Source: Diphasiastrum complanatum
Lineage: Eukaryota; Streptophyta; Lycopodiopsida; Lycopodiales; Lycopodiaceae
Direction of reading: 5' to 3'
Assembly (NCBI GenBank): GCA_029204225.1
Contig: CM055095.1
Location: 36,233,078-36,297,077, forward strand
Length of the DNA stretch: 64,000 nt
Below the pieces are notes generated by a model. It did no database searches, was not told the DNA's origin, and saw only the letters and a list, made by a program, of their open reading frames with translations. Below are positions 59,487 to 64,000 of this stretch, in pieces; position 1 is the stretch's first letter; every line of letters starts with the position of its first letter. Both the position numbers and the translations under genes were made by a program.

Positions 59487-60464
59487 ATGTCTTCAATGGG
59501 TTCATCCTTGTTGGAACCAAGTGAAAGATTGACCACTTCAAATTATTCAATTTGGAAAATGAGGATGGAGTCCATCTTGATCCTTCAAGACGTGATTGAC
59601 ATAGTTCTTGTCCTTGAAGAAGAACCACAAGTTCTTCAAGAGGTTCAAAAATACAAAAAGAGAGCTAGGATGGCTCTCCACTACATTAAGATGAATGTCT
59701 CTAATAAGATATTGAGAGAGATAGGTACTTGTACAATAGCCAAAGAAGCTTGGGATTGTCTCAAGACTATCTATGAGGCTAAGAATACCTCTAGGCTTCT
59801 CACTCTTAGGAATCAAATCTTTCAAAGTAGCCAAAAGAGTGATGAGAGTGCATCTAGTTATGTTTTGAGAGTAAAAGATATTCATAGAGAGCTTGCTTGT
59901 ATTGGTGATTCCATCAATCAAAATGAGCTAGTTCAAGTCATTCTCAATGGCTTGAGAAGTGAATTTGATAATCTTGTCCAATCCTATGCCATTAAGGAGG
60001 AGCTACCAAGTCTGGAGGCTCTCCAAAGTGTGCTAATTTCAGAAGAATCAAGACAAGAGTACAAGCTCTTGAGGATGGACAAGATTTCTCTCACTCATAA
60101 TGATGGCAAAGCTCTCTTTGCCAAGGATAAGCACAAAGAGAGGAGCAAGAACCAACATCAACAATCCTCAAGCAAGGACAAAGTCAAATCCAAAGACAAA
60201 GATGAGGAGGAAGATGATTCCTCTAATGCTTCATCATGCAAGCTCAAGAAGAAGAAGAAGATCAAGTGCTTTTATTGTGGCAAGAAAGGTCATTATGCCA
60301 CCAATTGCTTCAAAAAGAAGAATCAACTCAAGCAAGCCAATATTACCAATGAGAAGGAAGACACTTTTGCAAGTGATGGAGAGGGATCTCTTATGGTCTC
60401 TAGTTTCTCATCTATTCCTTTCAAGAAGGACGGCCTATGGTATATTGATAGTGGAGCCTCTTAA
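59487..60464 (+). CDS. Copia gag and protease start, unit 2 (ends at in-frame TAA)
   Basis: Same protein as at 53,986-54,963, with the knuckle at 60,267-60,308 and the same TAA at 60,462. No residue differs from unit 1. Confidence 0.85.
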   Translation: MSSMGSSLLEPSERLTTSNYSIWKMRMESILILQDVIDIVLVLEEEPQVLQEVQKYKKRARMALHYIKMNVSNKILREIGTCTIAKEAWDCLKTIYEAKNTSRLLTLRNQIFQSSQKSDESASSYVLRVKDIHRELACIGDSINQNELVQVILNGLRSEFDNLVQSYAIKEELPSLEALQSVLISEESRQEYKLLRMDKISLTHNDGKALFAKDKHKERSKNQHQQSSSKDKVKSKDKDEEEDDSSNASSCKLKKKKKIKCFYCGKKGHYATNCFKKKNQLKQANITNEKEDTFASDGEGSLMVSSFSSIPFKKDGLWYIDSGAS

Positions 60465-61853
60465 CATATGTGTAGCTCCAAGGACTCTTTCTCTTCTATT
60501 GCACCTTATGATGGAGTGAAGAAATCAATATACACTGCAAATGATTTTGAATGTCCTATTGAAGGCATAGGGAACATTCCCTTGAAGCTTGCATCCTCTA
60601 AAGTTCTTTCTCTCTCTAGAGTTCTTTATGTACCTAAGCTTACCAAGAATCTTATTAGTGTTGGCCAATTGCTTGATAATGGCCTTGATGTAAAATTTAA
60701 TGTTGATACTTGCACTATCAAGAAGAATGATGAGATACTTGCATTAGGATCTAGATTTGGTGGCATCTATAAACTAGATCCAAATGAGTATGTGAATGCT
60801 TGTAATGTTGCTCTTGTGAACAAGCTCTCTATGGAGGAATTATGGCATAGGAGGTTGGGACATCCCAACTACAAATCCATGCTCTCTATGATCAAAGAAT
60901 CCAAAGCTATTGGCTTGCCAAATTCATTCTCCAAGAAGATCAAGCCTTGTGAGGCTTGTGCTATTGCTAAATCTCACAAAAAGCCATTTACAAGATCTTC
61001 TATCAAAAGCAAGCATCCTTTGGAGTTAATCCACTCGGATGTGCATTTCTCATCAACTACAAGCAAGGGAGGAGCCACTTGTTTTGTTACTTTCATTGAT
61101 GATTACACAAGATTCACTTGGATATATCTTCTTGCTTCAAAATCTATGGTGTTTGATCATTTCCTTATTTTCAAAGCTTATGTAGAGAAGCAATTCTCAT
61201 TCAAGATTAAAGCTCTTAGAAGTGATGAAGGTGGTGAATATATCTCCGATAAATTTCAAGATTTTTGTGAGCTTGAAGGCATTAAAAGAGAGTTTTCTTG
61301 TGCCTACTCTCCATCTCAAAATGGAGTGGCCGAGAGAAAGAATAGATCTCTATGTGAATGTGCAAAATCTATGAGAATTGAGGCATCTTTGCCCAAAGAT
61401 TTTTGGGGAGAAGCCATTAATTGTGCAAATTATCTTTGCAATAGGCTCCCACATATAGCTCTTGGAGGAAAGTCACCATATGAAATCTTATTTTTGAAGA
61501 AGCCTAAGGTTGATCACATTAGAGTTTTTGGATGCTTATGCTTTGTCCATATTCCCTTGGAAACAAGGAAGAAGGAAGATCCTAGTGCATGCAAAGGGAT
61601 CATGGTTGGATACTCATCCACCAAGAAGGCCTATAGAGTCTTTATACTCTCTACTTCTCAAGTTATTGAAAGTAGAGATGTTGTCTTTCATGAAGATCAA
61701 CACTCATTATTTGAAGAGGCCGAGATCAAGAAATCTATGGATGCATCATCAATCATTGATTTTGAAGACAATCATGATGTGATGGGGTCGAGATTTGAAG
61801 AAGACTCTCCTCAGATTTTTTCACCAAGAAGATCCATGAGAGATAGAACCTAG
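60465..61853 (+). CDS. Copia protease remainder and integrase, unit 2 (between stops)
   Basis: Identical protein to 54,964-56,352, including the D-D-E residues and the closing TAG at 61,851. That both units carry the same two stops means the stops existed before the units separated. Confidence 0.88.
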   Translation, partial: HMCSSKDSFSSIAPYDGVKKSIYTANDFECPIEGIGNIPLKLASSKVLSLSRVLYVPKLTKNLISVGQLLDNGLDVKFNVDTCTIKKNDEILALGSRFGGIYKLDPNEYVNACNVALVNKLSMEELWHRRLGHPNYKSMLSMIKESKAIGLPNSFSKKIKPCEACAIAKSHKKPFTRSSIKSKHPLELIHSDVHFSSTTSKGGATCFVTFIDDYTRFTWIYLLASKSMVFDHFLIFKAYVEKQFSFKIKALRSDEGGEYISDKFQDFCELEGIKREFSCAYSPSQNGVAERKNRSLCECAKSMRIEASLPKDFWGEAINCANYLCNRLPHIALGGKSPYEILFLKKPKVDHIRVFGCLCFVHIPLETRKKEDPSACKGIMVGYSSTKKAYRVFILSTSQVIESRDVVFHEDQHSLFEEAEIKKSMDASSIIDFEDNHDVMGSRFEEDSPQIFSPRRSMRDRT

Positions 61854-63476
61854 CCTAAGAGGCTCTCATATGTTGACAAAGGCAAACAAGTGGATCTTGA
61901 TTCCACTAATTATGTTTTTTATGTCTCTCATGAAGAGCCAAAGAATGTACAAGAGGCACTCAATACCAAGGAGTGGTATGATGCCATGAAGCAAGAGTAT
62001 GATGCATTGATCACCAACAATACTTGGGAGCTTGTGGATCCTCCTTCCAACAAGCATGTGATTGGTTGCAAGTGGGTATTTCGGATCAAGTTCAATCATG
62101 ATGGCACCATCAACAAGCATAAAGCAAGATTATGTGCCAAAGGATTTGCTCAAATCCATGGTCTTGATTATGAGGAGACCTTTGCACCCGTTGCAAAGAT
62201 GGTGACAATAAGAATTCTTATTTCTCTTGCTTGTTTTTTCAAGTGGAAGGTGTTCCAATTAGATGTATCCAATGCTTTTCTAAATGGTTATCTTGAGGAG
62301 GAGATCTATATGGAACAACCTCAAGGATTCATCAAGGATGAGTCCAAAGTGTGCTTGCTCTCCAAAAGTCTTTATGGACTCAAGCAAGCACCAAGATCAT
62401 GGTATTCAAGACTTAACTCTTTTCTTATCTCACTAGGATTTACTCTTAGTGACTATGATCCTTCCATGTATCTAAAGTTTGTTGATAGCAATATTGTCAT
62501 TCTTCTAATTTATGTTGATGACATTATTCTTTGTGGAAGTTGTATCAAGCTAGTTGATGAAACCAAGCTAGCACTTGGATGTGAGTTTAAAATGCAAGAT
62601 CTAGGAGAGATACATTACATCCTAGGCCTAGAAATTGATTTTTATGAAAATCATGTCTTTATATGCCAATCTAGATATGCTCACTCTATGTTGGAAAAAT
62701 TCCATATGGAAAATTCTAAGAGCATAGATACTCCAATGGAGCAAATTGTAAAAGATCCTAACAAAGGTGATGAAAGATCCTTTGAGGACATCACACTTTT
62801 TAGGAGTCTTGTAGGCTCCTTGATTTGGCTTACCATTACTAGGCCCGATTTTAGTTTTTGTGTGCACAAATTGAGTCAATTTATGCAAGAACCTAAGATC
62901 CATCATTGGAAGATGGCCAAGAGGATTCTAAAATATGTATCTTCATCTTGTGATTATGGTCTACTCTATAAAAGTGAAGATCTATCCATTATTGGCTACT
63001 CGGATTCGGACTTTGCAAGTGACAAGATGGATCGAAAGTCTATTAGTGCATACACTATCTTTCTTGGAGGCAATCTAATATCTTGGCTTTCCAAAAAGCA
63101 AGATACTATATCTCTCTCTTCATGTGAGGCCGAGTACAAAGCACTCACTACAACTACCAAAGAAGTGCTTTGGATCAAGAGGTTATTAATGGAACTAAAG
63201 TGCATCAAGGAGGATGATCTACCAATGATCAAGTGTGATAACATCTCGGCCCAAGCTCTTGCCAATAATCCCATATTTCATGCAAGAAGCAAGCACATAG
63301 AAGTGGCACACCATTTTGTGAGAGAAAAGCTTATTGGAAGAGAAATCTATTTGGAGCATGTCAACTCATCCTCTTGTATTGTCGATCTACTCACCAAGCC
63401 TTTGAGCAAAAGTGCTTTCATCAAGCATAGATCTAATCTTGGAGTTATATCAAGATCAATGCTCAAATCTTCATAG
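61854..63476 (+). CDS. Copia reverse transcriptase and RNase H, unit 2
   Basis: Same as 56,353-57,975 apart from Leu in place of Ile in GGN(I/L)ISW. Unit 2 has the residue seen in related copies (GGNLVSW in E1 and copia-M), so the change is in unit 1. Confidence 0.92.
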   Translation, partial: PKRLSYVDKGKQVDLDSTNYVFYVSHEEPKNVQEALNTKEWYDAMKQEYDALITNNTWELVDPPSNKHVIGCKWVFRIKFNHDGTINKHKARLCAKGFAQIHGLDYEETFAPVAKMVTIRILISLACFFKWKVFQLDVSNAFLNGYLEEEIYMEQPQGFIKDESKVCLLSKSLYGLKQAPRSWYSRLNSFLISLGFTLSDYDPSMYLKFVDSNIVILLIYVDDIILCGSCIKLVDETKLALGCEFKMQDLGEIHYILGLEIDFYENHVFICQSRYAHSMLEKFHMENSKSIDTPMEQIVKDPNKGDERSFEDITLFRSLVGSLIWLTITRPDFSFCVHKLSQFMQEPKIHHWKMAKRILKYVSSSCDYGLLYKSEDLSIIGYSDSDFASDKMDRKSISAYTIFLGGNLISWLSKKQDTISLSSCEAEYKALTTTTKEVLWIKRLLMELKCIKEDDLPMIKCDNISAQALANNPIFHARSKHIEVAHHFVREKLIGREIYLEHVNSSSCIVDLLTKPLSKSAFIKHRSNLGVISRSMLKSS

Positions 63477-63486
63477 ATAATTTTTT

Positions 63487-63494
63487 AGGAGGAG
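63487..63494 (+). other. Polypurine tract, unit 2
   Basis: AGGAGGAG before LTR 3. Confidence 0.88.
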
Positions 63495-64000
63495 TGTGAA
63501 GAATTGAAAAAGATTATCTATGTTAGATATAGGGGTCTTATGTTTTTTACATCAAGCATCTAGGTGTAGGATGTTGATAGGAATAAATTTGGCATAGATG
63601 GCAAATTATGCATTTCCACTTGTAATGCCACTATTGAGCCAAAATAGAGTAAGAGGCTAAACACTTGCTAATTAGAGTGTAGACAAGTGTAAAGTTTTTG
63701 TTTGATGAATTCCAAGAGGTCCAATAGGATATAGAGGTGGAACCTTGTGAGGTCCAATAGGAAATTGAGGTGTGCTTGAATATAGTCCAATAGAATTAAG
63801 AGGTGCATAGATCAATGATCCAATAGGATCAAGAGGTGACAAAATGTGGTCCAATCATAGTTAAGCATAGTGGTAGCTCGTGGACCTACTAGTATCATTG
63901 TACTCCTCATTTTGAAGTCAATTGATTTGGTGATTTCATGGATTTTGTGAGTTATTGGATTTCTAGCTTTCTCTCTCTACCCGAGAGCTCTTGATGCATT
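63495..64000 (+). repeat. Young copia LTR 3 (first 506 bp)
   Basis: Matches LTRs 1 and 2 with two private changes (63,894 and 63,983), then leaves the window. Confidence 0.95.

Larger units (their letters stand above)
52493..64000 (+). mobile_element. Young copia tandem array: LTR-internal-LTR-internal-LTR
   Basis: Three LTRs (52,493-53,229, 57,994-58,730 and 63,495 onward) alternate with two internal regions. LTR starts are exactly 5,501 bases apart twice. I found only five differing sites: 52654/58155/63656 (G/A/G), 53667/59168 (T/C), 57574/63075 (A/C), 58393/63894 (G/A) and 58482/63983 (A/G). The array sits inside copia-M integrase; the five bases before it are GTGTA. The right end is outside the window. 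Confidence 0.95.

Overview
The window reads as transposon-dense chromosomal DNA of a large-genome land plant. LTR retrotransposons of the Ty1/copia and Ty3/gypsy orders fill most of it. Copia-type primer sites match plant initiator tRNA-Met (TGGTATCAGAG/TGGTATCAAAGC), and gypsy-type primer sites match the tRNA-Asp type used by plant Tat/Athila elements (TGGCGCCGTTGCCGGGGA and variants). Premature stops are almost all C-to-T changes in CG and CHG contexts, as expected for plant DNA methylation. I see no intact host gene, tRNA, rRNA or CRISPR. The only host-gene trace is a frameshifted RRM RNA-binding-protein pseudogene near 1.3-1.55 kb. The species cannot be named from the sequence.

Layout. 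1-2.9 kb: a degenerate copia primer site, telomere-like CCCTAA motifs, the RRM pseudogene and CT-rich DNA. 2.9-5.6 kb: a gag-only gypsy relic with a 3' LTR. 5.6-5.9 kb: a copia RNase H scrap. 7.4-10.8 kb: a (GA)60 tract, then a minus-strand zinc-knuckle ORF with an internal domain duplication, in DNA rich in CACACGTGTG palindromes. 11.6-18 kb: an integrase tail, two related short satellite arrays, a long broken third ORF ('ORF3') and a candidate 3' LTR. 18.1-19 kb: an LTR and primer site of a Tat-like family (T1). 20.1-23 kb: a decayed plus-strand copia element. 23.2-24.5 kb: two inverted LTRs of a second family (T2). 24.5-28.8 kb: a minus-strand copia element (E1) with its 5' LTR. 29.4-32.57 kb: a plus-strand copia element with 5' LTR and primer site.

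From 33 kb on, the window is one large nest. A minus-strand copia element ('copia-M') has its 3' LTR at 32,990-33,408 and is interrupted inside its RT by 34,703-51,634. That insertion is flanked by the 5-bp duplication GTTAC, and the reading frame is continuous across it. The insertion contains a T2 LTR, a non-autonomous gag-only T1 element (minus strand, with 150-bp tandem repeats in its leader) and an 11-kb Tat/Athila-like element (E3: gag, protease, RT, RNase H, integrase, ORF3) lying inside the T1 3' LTR. Copia-M resumes at 51,635 and is interrupted again at 52,493 by a very young plus-strand copia array arranged LTR-internal-LTR-internal-LTR, with an exact 5,501-bp period and only a handful of differences. 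The third LTR runs off the window.

The points most worth following up are the tandem young copia array with two shared in-frame stops at Gln positions, the poorly known ORF3 found downstream of integrase in E3 and in the 11-17 kb element, and the resolved nesting order.
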